Source: CANLBN01 sp034111645 (GTDB lineage Bacteria; Pseudomonadota; Gammaproteobacteria; Pseudomonadales; Cellvibrionaceae). From it: 27,921 bases of DNA. Below the pieces are notes generated by a model, which had not been told where the DNA came from, did no database searches, and saw only the letters and a program-made list of their open reading frames with translations. The DNA lies in assembly GCA_034111645.1 (NCBI GenBank), contig JAWUWW010000028.1, positions 1 through 27,921 on the forward strand, written 5' to 3'. Below are positions 1-7,073 of the stretch, one piece after another (positions within the stretch are counted from its first letter, which is position 1; every line of letters begins with the position of its first letter). The translations under genes were made by a program, and so were the position numbers.

Positions 1-55
1 AAACTTGAAAAACATTTTTTGCCAAATCAATACTAATTACGCTATTCTTATTCAT
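1..55 (-). CDS. IS110-family transposase, N-terminus only (runs off the window)
   Basis: Reading the minus strand from the ATG at 55-53 gives MNKNSVISIDLAKNVFQV before the window ends. The IDLAKNVFQ stretch is the hallmark first strand of the DEDD (RuvC-like) catalytic domain of IS110-family transposases; the Asp of IDLAK is the first catalytic acid. The start is supported by a GAGGTG ribosome binding site just upstream. IS110 enzymes act with an RNA encoded in the element's own non-coding end (bridge or seeker RNA), at the left end in the IS110 group and at the right end in the IS1111 group; which group this is cannot be told from 18 residues. Only about 5% of the gene is visible, so intactness is unknown. 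Confidence 0.85.
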   Translation of the reverse strand, partial: MNKNSVISIDLAKNVFQV

Positions 56-134
56 GATGGACACCTCGCTTGTTATTGATTGTTTACACTTCTCAATATG
101 GCACATTGTGATGCCGTATGGCGAGGTGTCCATC
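56..134 (-). promoter_or_regulatory. Fold-back hairpin in the leader of the IS110 transposase
   Basis: A perfect 14-bp inverted repeat (56-69 GATGGACACCTCGC and 121-134 GCGAGGTGTCCATC) encloses 51 bases. In a transposase mRNA that begins upstream of it, the stem would contain the Shine-Dalgarno GAGGTG and end directly at the AUG, so ribosome access would be blocked. A second dyad lies inside the loop (96-103 with 112-119, 7 of 8 pairs). The repeat is seen directly; the inhibitory role is inferred from known fold-back control in other IS elements. Alternatively the repeats are subterminal inverted repeats of an IS1111-type element or part of its guide-RNA region. The outer end of the element cannot be placed. 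Confidence 0.6.
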
Positions 135-146
135 TCATCAGCAGTG

Positions 147-169
147 CTATATTACGTAAGGTAATATAG
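147..169. promoter_or_regulatory. Operator-like dyad upstream of the sugar dehydrogenase
   Basis: CTATATTAC (147-155) and GTAATATAG (161-169) are a perfect 9-bp inverted repeat around a 5-base centre, 35 bases before the dehydrogenase ATG. The spacing fits a repressor site or a small hairpin in the leader. It also lies between the IS110 hairpin and the gene, so it could instead be near the element's insertion site. No regulator gene is adjacent. Confidence 0.35.
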
Positions 170-204
170 GTAAAATATTTAAGGATTATAAAGGCTTGAG
201 GATT

Positions 205-1386
205 ATGAAAAAAATACTGCTAAGTATTATTTTTGTGTTTACTTGGATTCTTTGCCCACTATTAGCGACTAATGCTGTCGCTGAAAAACAAATCTTATCA
301 AAGTCGCTACTAAAAACAAAAGTCATAACAGATCAATTAAATCGTCCTTGGAGCCTTACTTTTTTACCTGATGGTAATTATTTGGTGACAGAGAAAGAGG
401 GTGTTTTACGCACTGTTAGCTCAGCGGGCGAAGTATCTGGTCCAATTCAAGGTTTACCAAGCATTAGCGCTGTAGGTCAAGGTGGACTTCACGATATAGC
501 CTTGCACCCTTCATTTAAAACTAATGGTTTTATTTATTTAAGCTATGTTGCAGGTGATCCAAAAATAGGTTTTAGCACCGAAGTTATCCGAGCAGTTTTA
601 TCACCCAAGATGGCGGTTGATGGCAAGGGCTTGGTAGCCAATAATAAATTACAGCAATATTCTTTGTCTGATGTAAAAAAGATTTTTGTGGCGTTACCAA
701 AAACCCAAGGCGGTCGTCATTTTGGTGGGCGCCTTGCATTTGATAGAGAAGGCTATTTATTTATCAGTTTAGGCGATCGTGGTGATCGTCAACACTCACA
801 AAACCTTCAAACTCATCACGGGAGCATAATACGTCTGAGCGATAATGGAGATATTCCAAGAGACAATCCTTTTGTCAGCAATGGCTCTGGGTTGCCAGAA
901 ATATATTCTTATGGTCACCGCAATGTTCAAGGTTTAGCGATGCATCCAGTCACCGGTGAAATTTGGTCGCACGAACATGGACCCCAAGGCGGAGATGAAG
1001 TGAATGCGCCTAAATTAGGTAAAAATTATGGTTGGCCCGTGATAACTTATGGAGCCGAATATGGCTCGGGGTGGTCAATCGGTGAGGGTGTTGAAGCCGA
1101 TGGAATGGAACAGCCGTTATACTATTGGACACCTTCAATTGCGCCTTCGGGGATGGCGTTTTTTAATGACGATATTCTGGTAGGGTCATTAAAATTTCAA
1201 TTGTTATCGGTGCTGTCTACAAATAAGTCGGCTATTAATAAGCAAAAAATATTTGATGAAAAACGTTTATTTGAGAAAGACTTCGGGCGCATTCGCGACG
1301 TCCGCGTAAAGGATAATAAAACATTTTATTTATTAACCGATGTAGCCCCAGGAAAACTCATTCGCGTGTCTACAGAAACTCAATAA
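205..1386 (+). CDS. Secreted PQQ-dependent sugar dehydrogenase (YliI/Asd family)
   Basis: A six-bladed beta-propeller quinoprotein that oxidises aldose sugars in the periplasm with PQQ as cofactor and passes electrons to the respiratory chain or a dye acceptor. Family marks in order: PWSLTFLPDG near the mature N-terminus, GQGGLHDIALHPSF, GGRHFGGRLAFDREGYLF with the likely base His, SLGDRGDR, YGHRNVQGLA with the PQQ-contacting Arg, and EHGPQGGDEVN. The ATG at 205 is preferred to the upstream TTG at 196, because GAGG lies 4-7 bases before it and it begins a clean signal peptide (MKKILLSIIFVFTWILCPLL, cleavage near AVA-EK). At 393 aa the length is normal. The true substrate is unknown, and no PQQ synthesis genes are in the window. 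pyrC follows after 67 bases on the same strand but is functionally unrelated. Confidence 0.88.
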   Translation: MKKILLSIIFVFTWILCPLLATNAVAEKQILSKSLLKTKVITDQLNRPWSLTFLPDGNYLVTEKEGVLRTVSSAGEVSGPIQGLPSISAVGQGGLHDIALHPSFKTNGFIYLSYVAGDPKIGFSTEVIRAVLSPKMAVDGKGLVANNKLQQYSLSDVKKIFVALPKTQGGRHFGGRLAFDREGYLFISLGDRGDRQHSQNLQTHHGSIIRLSDNGDIPRDNPFVSNGSGLPEIYSYGHRNVQGLAMHPVTGEIWSHEHGPQGGDEVNAPKLGKNYGWPVITYGAEYGSGWSIGEGVEADGMEQPLYYWTPSIAPSGMAFFNDDILVGSLKFQLLSVLSTNKSAINKQKIFDEKRLFEKDFGRIRDVRVKDNKTFYLLTDVAPGKLIRVSTETQ

Positions 1387-1453
1387 CTTCAAAACATCAG
1401 TGAGTTATAAATATCAATAATGACTTCAATTAAAATATAGAGAACCAAACAGC

Positions 1454-2491
1454 ATGACGGCAAGCCTAGAAATTAATACCCCAGACGATTGGCATTTGCA
1501 TTTTCGCGATGATGATTTTTTACTAGAGACCGTTCCAGCAACAGCAAGGTGTTTTCAACGCGCGATTGTCATGCCAAATTTGGTGCCCCCAATTACCACG
1601 GCTTCAATGGCGTTGAAATATAAACAGCGTATTTTGGCTGCGAGACCCGCTAATAATTCGTTTATGCCGTTAATGACTTTGTACTTAACCAACTCAACAA
1701 CCGTACAAGATATTCGTGATGCCAAGCATGCCGGTGTTGTTGCTGTAAAATTATATCCAGCCGGTGCAACCACAAACTCTGATGCAGCGGTGAGTGACCT
1801 CACGTATTTAGATCCAATTTTTCAAGCCTTAATCGATGAAGACCTTTTATTATTAATACATGGTGAGGTGACTAATCACGACGTTGATATATTTGATCGT
1901 GAAAAAATATTTATTGAACGCCATCTTCGTAATATTACAGAAAAATTCCCAACCCTTAAAATAGTTTTTGAACACATTACGACAAAAGAGGCCGTAGAGT
2001 TTGTATCCGCAGCATCTAGTTTTGTAGCCGCGACAATCACACCTCAACATCTACTGTTAAATCGAAATGATCTACTAGTGGGTGGTGTGCGGCCGCATAA
2101 TTATTGTTTGCCGGTATTAAAACGCAATATTCATCAGCAAGCTCTTCAGGATGCTGTTGTAAGCGGATCGAATAAATTCTTTTTAGGTACCGATTCAGCC
2201 CCACATGAGCAACATCGAAAAGAGTCAGATTGTGGTTGTGCAGGTTGCTATAGCGCTTGGAGTGCTATCGAGCTTTACGCAGAAATATTTGACGATTTAG
2301 GCGTGCTCGATAAATTAGAGGGATTTGCTAGCCATCATGGCGCAGATTTTTACGAGCTGCCACGAAATACATCGGTAATATCTTTAGTCAAAAAGCAATG
2401 GCAAGTGCCCGAAAGTATTGTATTGCCTAATGGAAATAATATTGTGCCTTTCTTTGCAGGTAAGACCTTGCAATGGCGCTTGCATTCATAA
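1454..2491 (+). CDS. pyrC: Dihydroorotase
   Basis: Catalyses ring closure of N-carbamoyl-aspartate to dihydroorotate, step three of de novo pyrimidine synthesis, in the cytoplasm. The protein (345 aa) matches the short, stand-alone E. coli-type enzyme (about 348 aa). Metal and catalytic residues are all present: H14 and H16 in HLHFRD, the lysine expected to be carboxylated (K99 in VKLYPAGATTNSD), H136 in LLIHGEVT, H174 in FEHITT and D247 in LGTDSAPH. The flexible loop region and the CGCAG segment after D247 are typical. The ribosome binding site is weak (AGAG about 10 bases upstream), but the N-terminus TPDDWHLHFRD aligns with the family, so the start is probably right. No other pyrimidine genes are nearby. 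Confidence 0.96.
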   Translation: MTASLEINTPDDWHLHFRDDDFLLETVPATARCFQRAIVMPNLVPPITTASMALKYKQRILAARPANNSFMPLMTLYLTNSTTVQDIRDAKHAGVVAVKLYPAGATTNSDAAVSDLTYLDPIFQALIDEDLLLLIHGEVTNHDVDIFDREKIFIERHLRNITEKFPTLKIVFEHITTKEAVEFVSAASSFVAATITPQHLLLNRNDLLVGGVRPHNYCLPVLKRNIHQQALQDAVVSGSNKFFLGTDSAPHEQHRKESDCGCAGCYSAWSAIELYAEIFDDLGVLDKLEGFASHHGADFYELPRNTSVISLVKKQWQVPESIVLPNGNNIVPFFAGKTLQWRLHS

Positions 2492-2591
2492 TTTTGAAAA
2501 GTGAAGCTGTTGGTGAGAAATGTAATAATCTCTATTTTATGAATTAATTTTTCATTTAATGTAGATCGAGGTGAATTTATTTCAAAGTTCT

Positions 2592-2621
2592 TTGACACTG
2601 TTCAAATCTGGTTTGTATGCA
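2592..2621 (+). promoter_or_regulatory. Possible sigma70 promoter for the FKBP gene
   Basis: TTGACA at 2592-2597 is a perfect -35 box, followed after 18 bases by TATGCA (2616-2621) as a fair -10 box. It lies in the 237-base gap after pyrC and would give a leader of about 100 bases before the ATG at 2729. Called by eye only. Confidence 0.4.
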
Positions 2622-2728
2622 GGTATCCATAAAAGTTTGTTTGCTATACCATTGTAACTTATTAGTAGGTAGACTTTTAATGCATAATTGCCTATCTATT
2701 CTTATCACATCAAAATTAAGGTTGTTTC

Positions 2729-3520
2729 ATGAAATTTAAATATTTAATGGTCGCTTGTGTAGCCGTCTCACTTGCCGCTTGTGGTGGTAAATCTGAAGAA
2801 AAAGCAGAAGAAGTAGCATCTCCAGAAGCTAGCTCAGAATCTTCAGCTAATGGGTTAGAAACTGTAGAGCAGCGCCTAAGCTATATGGTAGGCGATAATA
2901 TGGCTCAACAGTTTATTCGTGATGGCGTTGAACTTGATATTGCCGCACTGACAATAGGTATTAACGATGCGCTTGAGGGTAAAGAATCGCGTCTAAGCGA
3001 AGAGCAGGTTCAAGAAACCATTGCAACATTACAAGAGCGTGCTCAAAAACGTCAGTTAGAACAACAGGCCGAGCAGGCACAGCTAGCTACAGCTGCGGCT
3101 GAAAAAAACGCTACTGAAGGCGTGGCTTATTTAGCCGAAAATGGTAAAAAAGAAAACGTAATAACTACTGCCAGCGGACTTCAGTATAAAGAATTAACGG
3201 CAGGTGACGGCGCCTCTCCTAAAGACAGCGATACTGTCTCCGTTCATTATAAAGGTACACTAATTGATGGTACTGAATTTGATAGTTCATACAGTCGTAA
3301 CGCACCAGCTGTTTTTCCTGTTAACGGTGTCATCCCAGGCTGGACAGAAGCCTTACAGCTTATGAATGTTGGTGATAAGTGGGAATTAAGCATACCATCA
3401 GAATTAGCTTATGGTGCCGGTGGCACAGGTGGCGCTATTGGACCTAATGCAGTGTTAATGTTCGAAGTTGAATTACTAGAGATAGTTGATCCAGAGAAGC
3501 CAGTTAACCTATCTCAATAA
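2729..3520 (+). CDS. Lipoprotein FKBP-type peptidyl-prolyl cis-trans isomerase (Mip/FkpA-like)
   Basis: A periplasmic, lipid-anchored proline isomerase and folding helper. Residues 1-17 form a lipoprotein signal with lipobox LAAC and acylated C18; the next residues (GGKSEE) give no strong inner-membrane retention signal, so the outer membrane is likely. Residues 45-140 are a long helical region (RLSYMVGDNMAQQF, then Gln/Ala-rich helices) that in Mip and FkpA forms the dimerisation arm. Residues 165-253 are the FKBP domain: DTVSVHYKGTLIDGTEFDSS, then FPVNGVIPGWTEALQLMNVGDKWELSIPSELAYG and the closing VLMFEVELLEI. AAGG precedes the ATG. It is followed by a strong terminator at 3591-3633, so it is probably transcribed alone. 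Confidence 0.93.
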   Translation: MKFKYLMVACVAVSLAACGGKSEEKAEEVASPEASSESSANGLETVEQRLSYMVGDNMAQQFIRDGVELDIAALTIGINDALEGKESRLSEEQVQETIATLQERAQKRQLEQQAEQAQLATAAAEKNATEGVAYLAENGKKENVITTASGLQYKELTAGDGASPKDSDTVSVHYKGTLIDGTEFDSSYSRNAPAVFPVNGVIPGWTEALQLMNVGDKWELSIPSELAYGAGGTGGAIGPNAVLMFEVELLEIVDPEKPVNLSQ

Positions 3521-3572
3521 GTTATTGTTGAACTACTTTTATACGGTTATGGTTTACTGGCAAAAACTCAAT

Positions 3573-4553
3573 TTATTTCAATAGATAGATAAAACCGCTA
3601 GTACCTATTGCATAATAGGTGCCAGCGGTTTTTGCAAAAGCAACATCTAGCGCAGATACGCTAGTTGGTTGCCATTGTTTTCTTTTTGTTAATGTCCAAG
3701 ATTTTATTAATTCAGCGCTTATAGTATCTCGCAACTCAACTACTTGATTTGAGTATGCAAGCAAGATTTGTCGTCCATCGTTGCTAAATTTGGATGTTAC
3801 TATTTCTAAGCCACGCTTAATGCGCTCTTTCGAAAGCGGAATACTCTTCAACACTTTACGTTCACGAACATCCCAAATATCGGCTCTGTCGTATTTAGCC
3901 GTACTTAAAGCGTAATGTCCATCTGCGCTTAAACTAACGTGCTGTACGTCTTCATCATGAGTTATGGTGAATATTTTGTTGCCTGAGTTTACATCCCATA
4001 TAACACTTGTTCTGTCTTCTGAACCGGTGATTGCTATTGAGCCATCATCACTCAAATCAACACTGCGAACCCTGCCTTCATGACTAAAACTGCGTACTAT
4101 ACCGCCTTGAATAATATTAAAGATAACAGCAGAGTTATCGGATTGGCCTAGTAAAGCATAGCGAGCGTTTGGTGAGAGCTTGGCGTCGAGTATTTCTGCC
4201 GGTGCCGTCCAGAATCGTGTCGCGCTGCCATTACTGACGTCCCATAAAACAATCGTATGGGCCTCTGCTGTAAGTGCCCAGCGATTACTTGGATCGAAAT
4301 CAGTTGCAATAAGAATGCTGGCTTCGCCTTTATTGTGATTCCAATTGAATAGGCGCTCATTGTCGCTTAAGCGCCAAAGGCTGCCCCCATGCTGCACAGA
4401 GCCAATAATTGCATATTCTCCACCAGAACTTAAAGAGCCATCATAGATGCCATTAACAGCAACTTCAAAGCGCTCGCTAGGCGCGGTATTTGATCCACAG
4501 GCAATCATTAGTGAAAGAGAAAGGCTTATTAATCCATAGCGTAATAATTTCAT
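3573..4553 (-). CDS. WD40-repeat lipoprotein
   Basis: A secreted beta-propeller protein with no enzymatic motif, likely a binding scaffold in the cell envelope. Residues 1-18 form a lipoprotein signal with lipobox MIAC and acylated C19. The rest (about 300 aa) is a run of WD40-like blades; clear units end in LWRLSDNE, LWDVSNGS, VIWDVNSG and IWDVRERK, each preceded by an S.DG or S.NARYAL turn. The last blades are weaker, so it is probably a single seven-bladed propeller. No good ribosome binding site is seen. The 3' end carries the terminator of the convergent FKBP gene, so its last codons are under RNA-structure constraint. The partner is unknown. Confidence 0.75.
   Translation of the reverse strand: MKLLRYGLISLSLSLMIACGSNTAPSERFEVAVNGIYDGSLSSGGEYAIIGSVQHGGSLWRLSDNERLFNWNHNKGEASILIATDFDPSNRWALTAEAHTIVLWDVSNGSATRFWTAPAEILDAKLSPNARYALLGQSDNSAVIFNIIQGGIVRSFSHEGRVRSVDLSDDGSIAITGSEDRTSVIWDVNSGNKIFTITHDEDVQHVSLSADGHYALSTAKYDRADIWDVRERKVLKSIPLSKERIKRGLEIVTSKFSNDGRQILLAYSNQVVELRDTISAELIKSWTLTKRKQWQPTSVSALDVAFAKTAGTYYAIGTSGFIYLLK
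3591..3633 (+). terminator. Rho-independent terminator of the FKBP gene, inside the convergent WD40 gene
   Basis: Arms 3591-3609 and 3614-3632 pair over about 19 positions with one A-C mismatch and one G-U pair, around the loop GCAT, and end in TTTTT (3629-3633). The stem is rich in GC in its lower half (ACCGCT with AGCGGT). It lies 70 bases past the FKBP stop but inside the last 15-20 codons of the convergent lipoprotein gene. Confidence 0.8.
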
Positions 4554-4928
4554 AATGCATTTTACAATATTGATAAGGAGGTTGTTTTATAACGGCTAAA
4601 GTTGTTTTGTGATGCTTTAATTAGCCAAGAATATAAGATGCTGACATATATGCTTAAGCCTAGACGAAATTGAGTGAAAATGTAGTAAGGATAATAAAAC
4701 AAAAGCCAATAGTTAATAAATACTATTGGCTTAAGTGCGGTTGGTGAGCACAATATTACTAAGGCGTTGTAACTGTGAGCCTTTTTATAAGACAGAGTAA
4801 AAAAGCTAGCCAAGTTGTAATTTTTGGCGTGATATAGTTGTTGATATGCGATCTACTCTAGATGCACTATAAATACCATAAACTATTCATACAATCTGAT
4901 ATTTCTAGCTCGAATTGATAGTATTTAG
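4554..4928. other. Intergenic region between rsd and the WD40 lipoprotein gene
   Basis: This 375-base stretch holds the rsd terminator (4691-4732) and presumably the promoter of the lipoprotein gene. An 83-codon open frame on the minus strand (4813-4562) spans the terminator hairpin, has no family resemblance and is not accepted as a gene. Confidence 0.5.
4691..4732 (-). terminator. Rho-independent terminator downstream of rsd
   Basis: AAGCCAATAGT (4703-4713) and ACTATTGGCTT (4722-4732) are a perfect 11-bp stem with an 8-base loop. Read on the minus strand, the stem is followed by TTTTGTTTTATT, a good U-tract. It lies about 200 bases beyond the rsd stop, so the rsd mRNA would have a long 3' tail. 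There is no U-tract on the plus side. Confidence 0.7.
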
Positions 4929-5396
4929 TTATGCAACCATATCTGTATGTGAGTCATGAAGTATAGAAATCATCTCATCTTCTGCTTCGAATCTAGATGC
5001 TAGCTGCTGTCCTGCAGTTGATAGGTCAACAACAAGTGACGACATATCGTCGGTTTCTTGGTACTTGTCATTAAAATCTAGAAGTTGTTCGGTCTTTGTG
5101 TCGATGATTTTATATGACTTAGAAGCAGCTTTAAGGCCATCTTTATCACCAAAATCTTGGCCTTCTCGCATTAATTGATCGTAAACTTCGAAGTGACCTG
5201 CAGAGATATAATCCATCAACGTTTGGCAAAAGTGTCTGACTTTTTGGCGATGTCCACTATTGCTCTCGTCAAAAATATTAATTGTTGAAAGCGCACAATA
5301 TTTAACTAGCATTTCTTGGCGTTCTTGCAACCAACGATCAATAATTGTGTTTACACCGCCCCAACGTTCTTTAGCTGACTTACAGTTTTCTAACAT
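4929..5396 (-). CDS. rsd: Anti-sigma70 factor Rsd (AlgQ family)
   Basis: Rsd binds region 4 of the housekeeping sigma factor and holds it away from RNA polymerase, favouring alternative sigma factors in stationary phase; the Pseudomonas homologue AlgQ also affects alginate and virulence genes. The 155-aa all-helical protein matches the family in length and in its marks: RWGGVNTIIDRWLQERQEML near the N-terminus (E. coli has RGSNKLVDRWLHVRKHLL), FCQTLMDYISAGHFEVYDQL in the middle, and QQLASRFEAEDEMI near the end. A clear AAGGAA lies before the ATG. dsbB lies upstream on the same strand across a 337-base gap, the same neighbourhood known in Pseudomonas. Confidence 0.9.
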   Translation of the reverse strand: MLENCKSAKERWGGVNTIIDRWLQERQEMLVKYCALSTINIFDESNSGHRQKVRHFCQTLMDYISAGHFEVYDQLMREGQDFGDKDGLKAASKSYKIIDTKTEQLLDFNDKYQETDDMSSLVVDLSTAGQQLASRFEAEDEMISILHDSHTDMVA

Positions 5397-5733
5397 GATA
5401 GTTTCCTTAAGTTATCTATCTTGTGATGATGGCTGAATAATTTGATGCCAATTTTTTATTACTGATTGAAAATAGCGATATATAAAGTAAATTTCCGAAA
5501 TCATGATTAATGAAAGAGCTCTTTAGTCACAAATAATTTTAGGAAAATACCAAACCTAAAATTGTATTTATATTAATTTAGGTTGATCTTATGCTTTATA
5601 AGATTGGACTAGGCTAATTATTGAGCTAAATTAGCCAATAATAACCCGAACTATAGTATAAAGATAAGATAAGATATTACTAAGCGCAAGTAATTAAAAT
5701 TTAAAAGTGCCATTTAAATTAAATGCCAGCGTG
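5397..5733. other. Leader region of rsd with several small hairpins
   Basis: This 337-base AT-rich gap holds no gene. Three perfect dyads occur: AATTTTAGG with CCTAAAATT (5535-5543, 5555-5563), ATCTTAT with ATAAGAT (about 5586-5604), and GGCTAATT with AATTAGCC (5612-5619, 5629-5636). None has a U-tract on the minus strand, so they are poor terminators for dsbB; a role as leader structure or binding sites for rsd is possible but unproven. The rsd promoter should lie here. Confidence 0.4.
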
Positions 5734-6237
5734 TTATCGGCGAAATGCTCGATAACAGATGAAGCCATAAATTAAAAAGAATCCAATAAAAGTGACTAAT
5801 GTCCAGCCAGGAATGGTTAGCCCTAATAGCGACCAACTTACGTCAGCACAGTGCCCATCACCTTGCAGAAGAACAGCGAGAGCCTCGGCAAAGGGTACTG
5901 TATCAATTAAATAACCTAAGCTTGGACCGCAAGCAGGGACAAGGTCTTCGGGCAGGCTTTGAAGCCATAAATGTCTTGAAGAAAACCCGCCACCTATAAT
6001 TGCGAGTAGCATACCTAACACGCCGTAAACCTTTAGATGAAGTTTTGAATAGGGCGCTATGAAATTATGCAGCCAAGCTAACAGAGCGACAACACCAACC
6101 GCAATAATAAAAACTCTTTGAGTCATGCATAAAGCGCAAGGCTCTAATCCCATAAAATATTGCATATATAAAGCGATTAAGATTAAGGTGATAGAACCTA
6201 ACCACATCAGTAATAACAAGTGTCGATTTGTGAGCAT
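5734..6237 (-). CDS. dsbB: Disulfide bond formation protein DsbB
   Basis: An inner-membrane oxidase that takes electrons from periplasmic DsbA and passes them to quinone. The 167-aa protein has four predicted membrane helices (about 7-27, 39-57, 68-85, 136-162). The first periplasmic loop has the redox pair C34 and C37 in EPCALC, with R41 four residues later at the quinone-binding position; the second loop has C103 (VPACGPS) and C130 (GDGHCAD). All residues needed for activity are present. dsbB lies next to rsd, a pairing known in Pseudomonas. A 26-bp palindrome and a possible promoter lie upstream (6297-6359). DsbA is not in the window. Confidence 0.93.
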   Translation of the reverse strand: MLTNRHLLLLMWLGSITLILIALYMQYFMGLEPCALCMTQRVFIIAVGVVALLAWLHNFIAPYSKLHLKVYGVLGMLLAIIGGGFSSRHLWLQSLPEDLVPACGPSLGYLIDTVPFAEALAVLLQGDGHCADVSWSLLGLTIPGWTLVTFIGFFLIYGFICYRAFRR

Positions 6238-6296
6238 ATTTGTTTCAACAGTTTTAGTGAATTCTTTAATGATAGAATACGTGTTTTTATCTAATC

Positions 6297-6359
6297 TTGC
6301 TAGATGGCTCTATGACTTAGGTCAAGGAACCATAGATTAAATAATTAATTATTTAATCT
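6297..6359 (-). promoter_or_regulatory. 26-bp perfect palindrome and possible dsbB promoter
   Basis: Bases 6334-6359 form an uninterrupted perfect palindrome (AGATTAAATAATT and its complement, no loop), made almost only of A and T. On the minus strand TTGACC (6325-6320) lies 8 bases beyond it and is followed after 17 bases by TAGCAA (6302-6297), a fair -35 and a weak -10 for dsbB. A palindrome just upstream of the -35 fits an operator or activator site. It could also affect the divergent FliL-like gene. Confidence 0.4.
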
Positions 6360-6501
6360 CATATAATTTTTGTGATAATTAAGAAATTGATCTATATTTT
6401 ATATGAAAGTATTAGCCGTTTTAGCAATCTAATGAGTATATTAAGTGAACACAAAGACAAAGCTGCATATACGTAGCGACATTAAGAAAGATGGTATTGC
6501 A

Positions 6502-6954
6502 ATGAAGATTCAAAAATACATTAACAAATTTAGTATTAAATTGTTGGCATGCTTTATTTTATGTGGGGTGTTGGTGATGAATGCTCATGCAGAGGATGAT
6601 AAGGCCAATGACGAAAATTCTGCGCCTTTAGCGGCTATTTACGTTCCTGTCATACCAGCCTTTGTGGTTAATTATGGCGGGCAAGGGAAGCTAAAATATA
6701 TCAAGTTAGAAGTTTCTTTGAGAGTTAAAGATTCATTGTCTTCAAATTCTGTTCGACATCATATGCCATTGATTCGAGATTATTTAGTGCGAGAATTTAG
6801 TCGGCTAAATGATGTTGATGTTGACACGCAGCAAGGCAAAGAGTTGGTTCGAGTTAAGGCTCTTGACGGTGTAAAAGCAATACTTGCAGAGGAAGAAGGT
6901 GATTCAGTAGGGATAACAGGGCTTTATTTTAATAATTTTGTTGTTCAGCGCTAG
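6502..6954 (+). CDS. FliL-like protein with a signal peptide
   Basis: FliL proteins associate with the flagellar stator at the inner membrane. The C-terminal two thirds fit the family: IPAFVVNYGGQGKLKYIKLEVSLRVKD, then MPLIRDYLVREFS, a TQQGKELVR segment and the final GLYFNNFVVQR. The N-terminus differs from classical FliL: residues 1-30 look like a cleavable signal peptide (KLLACFILCGVLVMNAHA-ED) rather than an uncleaved anchor, so the product may be periplasmic. The ATG at 6502 (150 aa) is chosen because it begins that signal; a GTG at 6445 would add 19 polar residues. It stands alone between dsbB and gshA with no other flagellar gene, so its link to flagella is uncertain. Confidence 0.72.
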   Translation: MKIQKYINKFSIKLLACFILCGVLVMNAHAEDDKANDENSAPLAAIYVPVIPAFVVNYGGQGKLKYIKLEVSLRVKDSLSSNSVRHHMPLIRDYLVREFSRLNDVDVDTQQGKELVRVKALDGVKAILAEEEGDSVGITGLYFNNFVVQR

Positions 6955-6983
6955 AACCTTAACTTTGTATCGAAAAACTTATT

Positions 6984-7021
6984 TGCTAATTATTTAAGCA
7001 TCCCTACCAAAATAATTAGCA
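6984..7021. terminator. Hairpin between the convergent FliL-like and gshA genes
   Basis: GCTAATTATTT (6985-6995) and AAATAATTAGC (7010-7020) pair perfectly, with one more T-A pair outside, around a 14-base loop. It lies midway between two convergent stops and is the only dyad there, so it may serve as a shared terminator. The stem is AT-rich and has no good U-tract on either side, so rho-independent termination would be weak. Confidence 0.4.
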
Positions 7022-7073
7022 GCACCATTATCGTCTAAATGGCAGCGTCAATTTAAAAGCTAATGCTAAATAA

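Noticed and set aside
4575..4582. Perfect Shine-Dalgarno AAGGAGGT on the plus strand
   Set aside because: No usable start codon lies at a proper distance and no open frame follows; it is upstream of a minus-strand gene.
4562..4813. 83-codon minus-strand ORF rich in aromatic and hydrophobic residues
   Set aside because: It spans the rsd terminator hairpin, has no family resemblance and no good ribosome binding site; likely chance in AT-rich DNA.
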